Part shown: positions 24,790 to 32,148 of the stretch, in pieces
How the letters are laid out: each line of letters begins with the position of its first letter
How positions within the stretch are numbered: position 1 is the first letter of the stretch
Assembly: GCA_903844635.1 (NCBI GenBank)
Contig: CAIMUF010000004.1
Span: 1-64,000, forward strand
Origin: an uncultured Sulfuricurvum sp.
GTDB lineage: Bacteria; Campylobacterota; Campylobacteria; Campylobacterales; Sulfurimonadaceae
Length of the DNA: 64,000 bases
Direction: 5' to 3'
Made by a program: the position numbers and the translations under genes
Notes under the pieces: model-generated
What the model was told of the DNA's origin: nothing
Database searches by the model: none
The model's input: the letters and a program-made list of their open reading frames with translations, nothing else

Positions 24790-25560
24790 ATGGTATTATC
24801 ATCTCTTTATTTTGGGAGTGTTGGTTTGGGTCGTTTTTTCTTCTTATTTCTTTTAATCCCTTTTGCTCTTTGGGGTGCTGATGCGCAGATGCCTGCTATG
24901 AGTTTTAACCTTGCTGCTCCTGAGTCTCCCAAAGAGATTGTAAGCTCTCTCAATATTTTGATGATGCTTACTGTGCTTTTTCTCGCACCGAGCCTTGTTC
25001 TTGTTATGACTACTTTTACCCGTTTTGTTATTGTATTTGGATTTTTGCGCCAAGCGTTGGGGACCCAGCAGGTTCCGCCGACACAATTACTTGTTATGCT
25101 TGCTCTTATCTTAACGGTATTTGTGATGGAACCTGTCGCTCAAAAATCGTATGACGAGGGGATAAAGCCTTATACGGAAAATAAAATATCCTACGATGAA
25201 GCATTTGAAAAAACAACGGATCCATTTAAAAATTTTATGGTGCGTAATACCCGTGAAAAAGATTTGGCACTCTTTCTACGCATACGACACATGGAAAACC
25301 CTCAATCTATCAAAGAAGTGCCGTTGACGATTGTCATCCCTGCCTTTGTTATCAGTGAGCTTAAAACGGCGTTTGAGATCGGATTTTTGCTCTTTTTGCC
25401 TTTTTTGGTTATCGATATGGTTGTTGCTTCGATTTTGATGTCGATGGGTATGATGATGCTGCCTCCGGTTATGATTTCGATGCCGTTTAAAATACTCGTT
25501 TTTATCATGGTAGATGGGTGGAATCTCCTTATTGGCAATCTGATTGCCAGTGTGAAATAA
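24790..25560 (+). CDS. fliP: Flagellar type III export protein FliP
   Basis: The protein is the FliP core of the flagellar export gate: signal peptide, then TRFVIVFGFLRQALGTQQVP, EPVAQKSYDEGI, and the C-terminal TM pair with PFLVIDMVVASILMSMGMMM and LPPVMISMPFKI. The ATG at 24790 (256 aa) has no SD. A TTG at 24826 (codon 13) has GGGAG seven bases upstream and starts exactly at the signal peptide (GRFFFLFLLIPFALWGADA), giving 244 residues, the usual FliP length; that start is probably the real one. It is divergent from glmU and isolated from other flagellar genes. Confidence 0.95.
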   Translation: MVLSSLYFGSVGLGRFFFLFLLIPFALWGADAQMPAMSFNLAAPESPKEIVSSLNILMMLTVLFLAPSLVLVMTTFTRFVIVFGFLRQALGTQQVPPTQLLVMLALILTVFVMEPVAQKSYDEGIKPYTENKISYDEAFEKTTDPFKNFMVRNTREKDLALFLRIRHMENPQSIKEVPLTIVIPAFVISELKTAFEIGFLLFLPFLVIDMVVASILMSMGMMMLPPVMISMPFKILVFIMVDGWNLLIGNLIASVK

Positions 25561-25569
25561 AGGGTTTTA

Positions 25570-26685
25570 ATGCAGTGCGAGTATTTTGGTCTTTGTGGTA
25601 GTTGTAGACTGTATGAAGAAGGCTATGCAGGGCAGTTAGAATCAAAAAGTCAAGCCATTAAAACACAATTCAGCCCTTATTTCAGTGGAAAAATTGATAT
25701 TTTTGAGTCCAAAGAAGAGCATTATCGTTCCCGTGCTGAATTTAAAATTTATCATGATGATGACGGCTCTTTTTATGCCATGAACCGTGCAGATAAACAA
25801 GGAATTGTGAAAATAATAAATTGTTCTATCATTCATGAGCAAATAGCGCGCATCATGCAGCCTCTTTTATCTGAAATTAAAAAATACGAATTTGGATATA
25901 AACTCTTCGGGATTGATTTTTTGACCAGCAGCAGTGGTGAAGTAGTGGCGAGCTTGATCTATCATCGAGCACTTGATGAGGCTTGGAGCGTGAATGCGCG
26001 GCTTATTGAAAAAGAATTAGGGCTTTATATTATCGGTCGAAGCCGTAAGCAAAAAATCATTTTAACTCAAGACTATGTCACCGAAACTCTCCATATAAAA
26101 AATCGTGATTATCGGTATATTCATATCGAAAACAGTTTTACCCAGCCCAATGCGCTTGTGAACGAAAAAATGGTCTCATGGTCACTTGAACAGCTTGATA
26201 ATATTGGCGGAGATTTGCTCGAACTTTATTGCGGAGCTGGCAATTTTACGATTCCATTTGCAACACAATTTGATCGGGTTTTAGCCACCGAAATTTCTAA
26301 AGCCTCTATCATCGCGGCTAAGCGTAATATGGAACTTAATGGCGTTAATAATATTGATTTCGTCCGTCTAAGTGCAGAAGAATTTACACTGGCACTGGAT
26401 GGCGTGCGTGAATTTCGACGCTTAGAGGGATTAAAAGTAAGTGATTATTCTCTTAAAACTCTTTTTGTGGATCCTCCTCGCAGCGGTTTGGGTGAAGAAC
26501 CTTGCAAATTTGCTGCACGGTTTGATCATCTATTGTATATCTCCTGCAATCCTGAAACCTTGTTACGAGATTTAGAGATTTTAGACCAGACTCATGATGT
26601 GCAAGCTATGGCAATGTTTGATCAATTTCCTTACACGCATCATTTAGAGATGGGGGTAAAACTTACTCGAAAGGGTCTGTCATGA
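25570..26685 (+). CDS. trmA: tRNA (uracil-5-)-methyltransferase
   Basis: A 371-residue m5U methyltransferase, close to the E. coli TrmA length and without the TRAM domain of RlmC/RlmD. Motifs: SRAEFKIYHDDDG, NSFTQPNALVNEKM, LLELYCGAGNFTIP (SAM), LFVDPPRSGLG and LYISCNPETLLRDL with the nucleophilic Cys. It methylates U54 of the tRNA T-loop. It starts 9 bases after fliP and its stop overlaps the next ATG (ATGA), so the three genes are likely co-transcribed. Confidence 0.94.
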   Translation: MQCEYFGLCGSCRLYEEGYAGQLESKSQAIKTQFSPYFSGKIDIFESKEEHYRSRAEFKIYHDDDGSFYAMNRADKQGIVKIINCSIIHEQIARIMQPLLSEIKKYEFGYKLFGIDFLTSSSGEVVASLIYHRALDEAWSVNARLIEKELGLYIIGRSRKQKIILTQDYVTETLHIKNRDYRYIHIENSFTQPNALVNEKMVSWSLEQLDNIGGDLLELYCGAGNFTIPFATQFDRVLATEISKASIIAAKRNMELNGVNNIDFVRLSAEEFTLALDGVREFRRLEGLKVSDYSLKTLFVDPPRSGLGEEPCKFAARFDHLLYISCNPETLLRDLEILDQTHDVQAMAMFDQFPYTHHLEMGVKLTRKGLS

Positions 26686-28034
26686 GAAAGATCTTAGTCT
26701 CATTATGTGCAGCCAGCATGTTAAGTGCAACGAGTAATGACCCTCAATCAATCTTAAGTGAAGTGTCTAAATTACGCCAAATGTATGATGAGTGTAAAGC
26801 TTCTCAAGGTACAGTGCAGGGTCTTGAACCTAAGGTAGTGGCAGAATCTAACAGCAAAAGCAAATTGTTAAATCAAGAAATTGTTCAAAAAAATGGTGTT
26901 ATAAAAAGTTTGGAACAAACCCTGCTCACGCGTGATCGTGCTTACCGAGAAGCCACAGCTCAAAATAAAAATTTAATTTCACAGCTGCATACCCAAAAAG
27001 TCTCTACACAAGAGCGTGAAACACTAAAACGTGCCGTAGAAACGGCTAAAGCTGAATTATTGGTTGCACAAAAAGCGTTAAAGCAAGCAGGCGGAGTGAA
27101 GACCGTGTATAAAGATCGCCCCGTTGTGCAGGAAAAAATTGTTACTAAAACCATTGAATCAAATGAAAAAATTACTAGCTTACAACGTGATCTTGCTACA
27201 GCTCAAGTAACCATTGCAAATCTTCAAAACATACCGCTAAAAACAGCTAAAGATAAAATAATTGAAAAAGTGGTGTATCGAGACCGTCCTGTTGAGCACG
27301 AAAAAATAGTTGAGAAAATTGTTTACAGAGATCGACCGATTGCCAAAGAAAAAGTGGTTGAAAAAATAGTCTACAAAGATCGCCCTGTCATGCAAGAAAA
27401 AATAGTCGAAAAAGTGGTATATCGAGACCGTCCGATTGAGCACGAAAAAATAGTTGAGAAAATTGTTTACAGAGATCGACCGATTGCCAAAGAAAAAGTG
27501 GTTGAAAAAATAGTTTACAAAGATCGTCCTGTCGTGCAAGAAAAAATAGTTGAGAAAATTGTTTACAGAGATCGACCGATTGCCAAAGAAAAAGTGCTTG
27601 AAAAAGTAGTTGAAAAAACTGTTTACAAAGAGTTGAAAGTTCCTAAAAGTGTACCTAAAACGGTTCTAAAAGCGGAAGCAATCAGACAAGAACCGCTTAA
27701 AAAACAAGTTGTTGATATAAAAGTTACAGACGAGCAAAAACGTCGTCAGGCGGATAAATTGGCATTGGAACTTGAACGCAAAAAGAGTACTAAACCAGTA
27801 TCAGGAACCAGTATCAAAAGATCTGCTCCATCCGCTTATCGAATGGCAACGATAGCCTCCATTTACAATGCACCTAATGGAACAAAAGTCGATATGTGGG
27901 AAGCTGGACGGTCATTTACTTCAGGAACCAGCAACGGAGGCTGGGTTAAAATTACAGGCTATTTTGTGAACCGTGTTTGGCAATCAGCAGATGAAGATTA
28001 TTGGGTAAAAGAGAGTGACGTTATCCGAAGATAA
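26682..28034 (+). CDS. Exported YRDRP-repeat protein with C-terminal SH3-like domain
   Basis: A 450-residue protein with a signal peptide (KILVSLCAASMLSATS), a predicted coiled-coil (about 25-145), and seven consecutive 16-residue repeats of the type EKIVEKIVYRDRPIAK (about 190-310) varying between RPIAK, RPVxQ and RPxEH endings. A Lys-rich linker leads to a C-terminal SH3-like domain (about 383-450) with YNAPNGTKVDMWEAG and GGWVKITGYF. Charges alternate along the repeats, suggesting an extended rod. I do not recognise a functional family. It probably spans or scaffolds the periplasm with the SH3 domain binding peptidoglycan or a protein (inference). It overlaps trmA by 4 bases and is convergent with the rhodanese gene. 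Confidence 0.8.
   Translation: MRKILVSLCAASMLSATSNDPQSILSEVSKLRQMYDECKASQGTVQGLEPKVVAESNSKSKLLNQEIVQKNGVIKSLEQTLLTRDRAYREATAQNKNLISQLHTQKVSTQERETLKRAVETAKAELLVAQKALKQAGGVKTVYKDRPVVQEKIVTKTIESNEKITSLQRDLATAQVTIANLQNIPLKTAKDKIIEKVVYRDRPVEHEKIVEKIVYRDRPIAKEKVVEKIVYKDRPVMQEKIVEKVVYRDRPIEHEKIVEKIVYRDRPIAKEKVVEKIVYKDRPVVQEKIVEKIVYRDRPIAKEKVLEKVVEKTVYKELKVPKSVPKTVLKAEAIRQEPLKKQVVDIKVTDEQKRRQADKLALELERKKSTKPVSGTSIKRSAPSAYRMATIASIYNAPNGTKVDMWEAGRSFTSGTSNGGWVKITGYFVNRVWQSADEDYWVKESDVIRR
27270..27596 (+). repeat. Tandem 48-bp / 144-bp coding repeat array
   Basis: Within the gene 26682-28034, 48-bp units encode 16 residues each. Three unlike units form a 144-bp higher-order repeat: the segment starting GTGGTGTATCGAGACCG at 27270 recurs at 27414 with few changes, and part of it recurs a third time near 27558. 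Differences between copies are largely synonymous or conservative, so the protein pattern is under selection or the array was recently duplicated. Copy number may vary among strains. Confidence 0.85.
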
Positions 28035-28039
28035 CGGTA

Positions 28040-28552
28040 TTAATACCCATCAAAAGGCATTTTTGCCTCTTTCCATCCGAACATAAATCCATTTTCAAGA
28101 TTGTAAGCTTTGATTCCTTCTTTTGCAAGAATATTTGCGGCTGCTTTTGAACGTGGTCCGCTGCGACATACGAGGATGACTGAATCGACTTTACGAAGTT
28201 TCATGGCCGCCATGACATCGGTAATGAAATTTTTATTGATAACTTCTTTGGCATCGTAAAGTTTTTGGGTATCAATATGCCCTTTCGTTTTATCCGTTTT
28301 GAGTTCAAATTCTGAACTTTTTACCCGCTCTTCGATTGATTTTGGGATATAGGTCCACTCATACGCAGGAATATTGACAAAACCCTCACCGTGACCAGTA
28401 TAAATGAATTCAAGTGTGGTACGGACATCTATGATAATGGCTTCCCCTTTTTTTTGCATTTCATGAGCTTCAGGCGCACTCAAATCCCCTTCATATATAT
28501 CATCTGCGTTTAATGAGAAGGCTAAAAAGAGTCCCAATAAGCTTTTTTTCAT
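28040..28552 (-). CDS. Periplasmic rhodanese-domain protein
   Basis: A 170-residue protein with a signal peptide (KKSLLGLFLAFSLNADD) and a single rhodanese domain: IIIDVRTTLEFIYTGH and active-site loop VCRSGPRSKAA with catalytic Cys about 129. Periplasmic single-domain rhodaneses are common in sulfur-oxidising Campylobacterota and may transfer sulfane sulfur. The insert IPAYEWTYIPKSIEERV between the strands is typical of this subgroup. The gene is divergent from the DUF4395-Rrf2 pair (138-bp gap) and converges on the repeat-protein gene with 5 bases between stops. Confidence 0.9.
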   Translation of the reverse strand: MKKSLLGLFLAFSLNADDIYEGDLSAPEAHEMQKKGEAIIIDVRTTLEFIYTGHGEGFVNIPAYEWTYIPKSIEERVKSSEFELKTDKTKGHIDTQKLYDAKEVINKNFITDVMAAMKLRKVDSVILVCRSGPRSKAAANILAKEGIKAYNLENGFMFGWKEAKMPFDGY

Positions 28553-28637
28553 AAAAGATCCTGTGATTATAAATTTGGCACAATTGTATCACAAAAATAA
28601 AAATACTTTTTATACTTTAGTAATTCGGTATGAATAC

Positions 28638-28666
28638 TTGACATTTTATTGCTATGGTTTTAAAAT
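28638..28666 (+). promoter_or_regulatory. sigma70-type promoter of the DUF4395-Rrf2 pair
   Basis: TTGACA (28638-28643) and TAAAAT (28661-28666) are spaced by 17 bases, a consensus-quality promoter that is unusual for this phylum. The leader would be about 18 bases and contains AGGAG six bases before the DUF4395 ATG. The region also contains the divergent promoter of the rhodanese gene, so a regulator bound here could control both. Confidence 0.65.
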
Positions 28667-28690
28667 GGCACAAAAATATGAGGAGTTATT

Positions 28691-29134
28691 ATGTCACAGG
28701 CGTGCCCTTTAATCTTTCGACAAGTAGATGCTACCGTTACACGAATCAATACTTTATTTGTAATAGTTGTCATTATTGCATTTTTAGTAACACAATACTC
28801 GATAGTATTGATAGCATTAATAGTAGATTTTGCCCTTCGACTGTATGGCTACAAAAATTTTAGTCCCATTAATATGGGTTCATTGTGGATACAGAAAAAA
28901 GCCTCTCTACCTGTAAAAATGGAAGACGCCGGAGCTAAACGTCTTGCGGCATTTTTTGGTATTGGATTTACGATTGCATTGTTAATTTGTTCATGGGCAG
29001 GTGCAGATATCGTGGGTGTTTTTATCGCTGGGATATTTTTGTTTTGTGCTGCATTGGAACTTTTCTTTGGATTATGCATCGCGTGTAAAATTTATTATTT
29101 TGCTAAAATGATCTATCCAAAAGGTTTTCTTTAA
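28691..29134 (+). CDS. DUF4395 family membrane protein
   Basis: A 147-residue protein with four hydrophobic segments and the family pattern: an N-terminal CPL.FR motif (MSQACPLIFRQVDATVTR), RLYGYKNFSPI after the second TM, KRLAAFFGIGFT, and a C-terminal GLCIACKIYYF with a CxxC pair. DUF4395 is uncharacterised; members often sit beside thioredoxin-like, rhodanese or sulfur-transfer genes, and the N-terminal Cys plus CxxC suggest thiol chemistry in the membrane. AGGAG precedes the ATG. It overlaps the Rrf2 gene by one base. Confidence 0.85.
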   Translation: MSQACPLIFRQVDATVTRINTLFVIVVIIAFLVTQYSIVLIALIVDFALRLYGYKNFSPINMGSLWIQKKASLPVKMEDAGAKRLAAFFGIGFTIALLICSWAGADIVGVFIAGIFLFCAALELFFGLCIACKIYYFAKMIYPKGFL

Positions 29135-29538
29135 TGTCTGCTCTTTCAACTAAAGCCGTCTATGGATTAGCAGCCATGCACGTTCTCTCCCATGCACCCC
29201 ATGGCAGATCAATGCAGGTACGTGAAATTTCGGCAATGACACAAATTTCACATGGATATTTGGAACAACTTCTTTCTATATTACGCAGAGCTAATCTCGT
29301 CATCAGTATTCGTGGCGCGTCTGGTGGCTATAAATTAGCCCGTCAGCCTCATGATATAGAAGTCATAGAGATTGTTGAAGCGCTTGAAGGGCCATTTTAT
29401 AAGATAGATGGGAATGTGGGGTCGAGTTTGATTTTGGAGTACTATTGGAAAGAAGTGGAAGAAAAAATGCGCGCTTTGTTCACTTCAAAACTATCTGATC
29501 TTGATCACGCATACCAGCCTCATCACTATGATATTTAG
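29134..29538 (+). CDS. Rrf2 family transcriptional regulator (cysteine-free)
   Basis: A 134-residue Rrf2 winged-helix protein: LSTKAVYGLAAMHVLS, VREISAMTQISHGYLEQLLSIL-type recognition helix, then IRGASGGYKLARQP and IEIVEALEGPFY. Unlike IscR or NsrR it has no cysteine at all, so it cannot bind a cysteine-ligated Fe-S cluster; it resembles CymR-type members that sense sulfur or cysteine metabolism through a protein partner. It is translationally coupled to DUF4395, so autoregulation from the shared promoter region, and control of the divergent rhodanese gene, are plausible. Confidence 0.88.
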   Translation: MSALSTKAVYGLAAMHVLSHAPHGRSMQVREISAMTQISHGYLEQLLSILRRANLVISIRGASGGYKLARQPHDIEVIEIVEALEGPFYKIDGNVGSSLILEYYWKEVEEKMRALFTSKLSDLDHAYQPHHYDI

Positions 29539-29542
29539 AAAA

Positions 29543-29782
29543 TTATCGTCTTTTATTTTTTGATTCTATAAGGCGACGATTTTGCATCATCATAACTTCT
29601 AGCTCCTTGGCACTTTTCGTTTCATAGAGTGGCTGACTGCTTTGAAAAACTTCTGTATAAAAATCGGCTAAAGTTCTCCCTTTCCGTGTCGCAGGAAGGA
29701 TTCTGTTTGAAGTATAGTTATCCACTTCTGGTGGATCGATAAATTGCGCTAACAGTGCTTCTCGAATGTTGTTTTTGCTCAT
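29543..29782 (-). CDS. Small hypothetical protein
   Basis: A 79-residue hydrophilic protein with a basic C-terminus (MMMQNRRLIESKNKRR) and the segment RILPATRKGRTLADFYTEVF. I do not recognise a family. It has no TM segment or signal peptide. It is convergent with the Rrf2 gene (4 bases between stops) and lies 59 bases downstream of nothing on its own strand except its own promoter region; the palindromic GTTAACATTTAAC lies just upstream (about 29799-29815). Length and position suggest a real gene; function unknown. Confidence 0.6.
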   Translation of the reverse strand: MSKNNIREALLAQFIDPPEVDNYTSNRILPATRKGRTLADFYTEVFQSSQPLYETKSAKELEVMMMQNRRLIESKNKRR

Positions 29783-29841
29783 AATAATACTTCTTATGGA
29801 TAGTTAACATTTAACAAGCAAAAAATGTTCCGATTATGACT

Positions 29842-31296
29842 TTATCGTTTAAATAAACTTCCTAATACCCCTCGAATAATCTCACGTCCAAGCTGAGAAC
29901 CAATCGCTCGTGCTGCAGATTTTGCCAGTGCTTCCATGGCTGTTTCTCTCCCTCTGGAAACAGTTTTTTCTTCTTTAGCGGCAGTTTCTTCTTCGATTTC
30001 TTTTGCTTTTTGAGTTGATTGTTCTGATAAGCGCTTGTTGAGACGTTCGTAGGCAGATTCACTATCAATGTTTTGGTCATAGGTCGTGCCAACAATTGAA
30101 TTGCTCATAAGTTCATGGCGTAATGTGTCAGTAATAGGCCCAATATGTGAGAGCGGGGGAATAACAAAACAGCGTTGCGTGATACTTGGTGTTCCTTTCT
30201 CGTCCAAGAAGGATATCAGCGCTTCTCCGACACCAAGCTCCATTAATGCAGTTTTTTCATCCAAGGATTCGTTATCCCGCATTGTTTCGGCTGCGGCACG
30301 AACGGCTTGCTGATCTTTAGGGGTAAAAGCACGAAGAGCATGAGCAACACGATTACCAAGTTGTGCGGCAATTTTTTCCGGTATATCATTAGGGTGCTGG
30401 GTAATAAAATAAATTCCCACACCTTTAGAGCGAATGAGGCGAACTACTTGTTCGATTTTTTCAATTAATACATCGGGAGCATCGGTAAAAAGCAAATGAG
30501 CTTCATCGAAAAAGAAAAGAAGTTTAGGAACACTGCTGTCTCCAGCTTCTGGAAGCGTTTCGAAAAGCTCTGAAAGCATCCATAAAAGAAGTGAACCGTA
30601 AAGTTTTGGAGTATTCATCAGTTTTGTAGCATCGAGAAGATTGACAACCCCCTTGCCATTAATACTTTGGATAAGATCGTGAATGTTGAGCATAGGCTCA
30701 CCAAAGAGTTTTTCACCTCCCTGGGATTCGAGAGTAAGCAGTGAACGTTGAATCGCACCGATAGACGCCGTAGAGACATTGCCATAATTTAATGACAACT
30801 CTTTAGCGCGTTCTCCTACATTAACAATCATCGCACGCAGGTCTTTAAGATCCAGCAGGGCAAGTCCCTCATCATCGGCAACTTTAAAAATGAGTGTCAG
30901 TACACCGCTTTGTGTTTCGTTAAGACCAAGCAATCGTGAGAGTAAAAGAGGCCCCATATCACTAATGGTTGCACGCACGGGATGACCGTTTTCACCCCAT
31001 ACATCCCAAAATGTGACAGGTGATTTTTGATAATCACTTTCTAGTCCCATGGAGGAAAATCTCTCGGTCACTTTTTGATTATTTCCCCCTACATCAGCCA
31101 GTCCACTAAGATCTCCTTTGATATCACTTACGACACACGGAACACCTATCATGGAAAAACTCTCGATAATTTTTTGCAAAGTGATAGTTTTACCCGTTCC
31201 GGTTGCACCAGTAATGAGTCCATGACGATTTGCCATTGATGGGAGTAGAGTTAAAAATTGATCCGCTGATTTTGCAATAGGATAAGAAGTAGACAT
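29842..31296 (-). CDS. HerA-like ATPase, DUF853 family
   Basis: A 484-residue protein of the DUF853/HerA-like family. Walker A is GATGTGKT (residues 30-37), followed by VVSDIKGDLSGLA; Walker B is LLFFFDEAHLLF and a sensor-like YFITQHPNDIP follows. FtsK/HerA-superfamily ATPases pump DNA or protein as hexamers; the function of DUF853 members is not established. The C-terminus has a Lys/Glu-rich coil and GSQLGREIIRGVLGSLFKR. It is cytoplasmic. It lies downstream of recO on the same strand but has its own -10. Confidence 0.88.
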   Translation of the reverse strand: MSTSYPIAKSADQFLTLLPSMANRHGLITGATGTGKTITLQKIIESFSMIGVPCVVSDIKGDLSGLADVGGNNQKVTERFSSMGLESDYQKSPVTFWDVWGENGHPVRATISDMGPLLLSRLLGLNETQSGVLTLIFKVADDEGLALLDLKDLRAMIVNVGERAKELSLNYGNVSTASIGAIQRSLLTLESQGGEKLFGEPMLNIHDLIQSINGKGVVNLLDATKLMNTPKLYGSLLLWMLSELFETLPEAGDSSVPKLLFFFDEAHLLFTDAPDVLIEKIEQVVRLIRSKGVGIYFITQHPNDIPEKIAAQLGNRVAHALRAFTPKDQQAVRAAAETMRDNESLDEKTALMELGVGEALISFLDEKGTPSITQRCFVIPPLSHIGPITDTLRHELMSNSIVGTTYDQNIDSESAYERLNKRLSEQSTQKAKEIEEETAAKEEKTVSRGRETAMEALAKSAARAIGSQLGREIIRGVLGSLFKR

Positions 31297-31325
31297 ACAA
31301 TTCCTTAATGATTTAATGTACGGGT

Positions 31326-31354
31326 ATTATAGCTGTAATGTCAACACTTATAAA
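31326..31354 (-). promoter_or_regulatory. Candidate promoter of the HerA-like gene
   Basis: On the minus strand TATAAT (31331-31326) lies about 30 bases before the start codon, with TTTATA 17 bases further upstream inside the end of recO. A TTGACA also occurs but only 7 bases from the TATAAT, too close to pair with it. Confidence 0.4.
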
Positions 31355-31965
31355 CCTTCATTAATAACATGCCAAAGACGCTCAATCTCATAATCATCTA
31401 AAAAAAGTGTCGAATAATGATCATAAAGCCATGAAAGCCCCTTTGCATTAATGGAAAGGGTATGGGAACATTCTTTGTGTGCGGGTAAAAATGCTCGTAT
31501 GAGGGATATATCGTTGTAGATTGGATTGTCACAAAAAAAACAGTTCAGATCACGGTGCAATCTCCCCTCATGTTCAAGCAGTTGAATGTAGGCTTCGATG
31601 GCAAGTCGTTTTGGATTTTGATTTTTCCAATTTTGGGCAGCTGATTCTAAGAGTTGAAAATAAAAGCTGCCAATATCATCTGAATGTTGCAAATGGGGAT
31701 GAAAAAGGGCAATAAACTGTTGCCAAATACGAATACGGTTGTACTCACCCATCCACCCAAAGCCCAGATGGAGTACATCACGCATCCGAGGGATAGAACT
31801 TTTGAGTGACGTTTCGGCTTCAAAATCAATTTTAAAGCCAAGGTTGATAGGACTATGCCGTGCTCCATAGAACCTGTAAAGGGTTGTTAAGTTTTCCTCG
31901 GATATGATTGTTACTATCATATCTTCGTCTTTCACCCGGCTAAGTTTGATGATAAATCCCTGCAT
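31348..31965 (-). CDS. recO: Recombination protein RecO, Campylobacterota type
   Basis: A 205-residue protein similar to the short RecO annotated in Helicobacter and Campylobacter: MQGFIIKLSRVKDEDMIVTI forms the OB-fold start, LTTLYRFYGARHSPINLG follows, and CFFCDNPI carries a CxxC reminiscent of the RecO zinc site. RecO helps load RecA onto SSB-coated gaps. It is divergent from gltB across 183 bp. Confidence rests on the N-terminal pattern and length, since this RecO subgroup is divergent. Confidence 0.82.
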   Translation of the reverse strand: MQGFIIKLSRVKDEDMIVTIISEENLTTLYRFYGARHSPINLGFKIDFEAETSLKSSIPRMRDVLHLGFGWMGEYNRIRIWQQFIALFHPHLQHSDDIGSFYFQLLESAAQNWKNQNPKRLAIEAYIQLLEHEGRLHRDLNCFFCDNPIYNDISLIRAFLPAHKECSHTLSINAKGLSWLYDHYSTLFLDDYEIERLWHVINEGL

Positions 31966-32148
31966 ATTTTGTTACTTCACCGCACATTTGTTTATTTTAT
32001 TCTCTAAAAGTTTCCTAATTTTAAAACTTTTTAACCTAATAACTGGTAAAATTAAGAAATTTCAATCCTCTTTAAACTACTTATGTTTAAAAAGAGATTA
32101 AGTAGAAATAATTTCCGGATTTTTCCGATGACATAAGGTGATTTATCA

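Noticed and set aside
27237-27539. Antisense ORF of 100 aa (and 26960-27154) with repeated FxNYFFNHFF pattern
   Set aside because: It is the reverse-strand shadow of the YRDRP repeat array; the pattern is simply the complement of the coding repeat.
27270-27596. Regular repeats resembling a CRISPR array
   Set aside because: The units are in frame, coding, of 48 bp without unique spacers, and lie within one long ORF.
31326-31343. TTGACA next to TATAAT upstream of the HerA-like gene
   Set aside because: The spacing is only 7 bases, so they cannot be a -35/-10 pair; the -10 was kept with a different weak -35.
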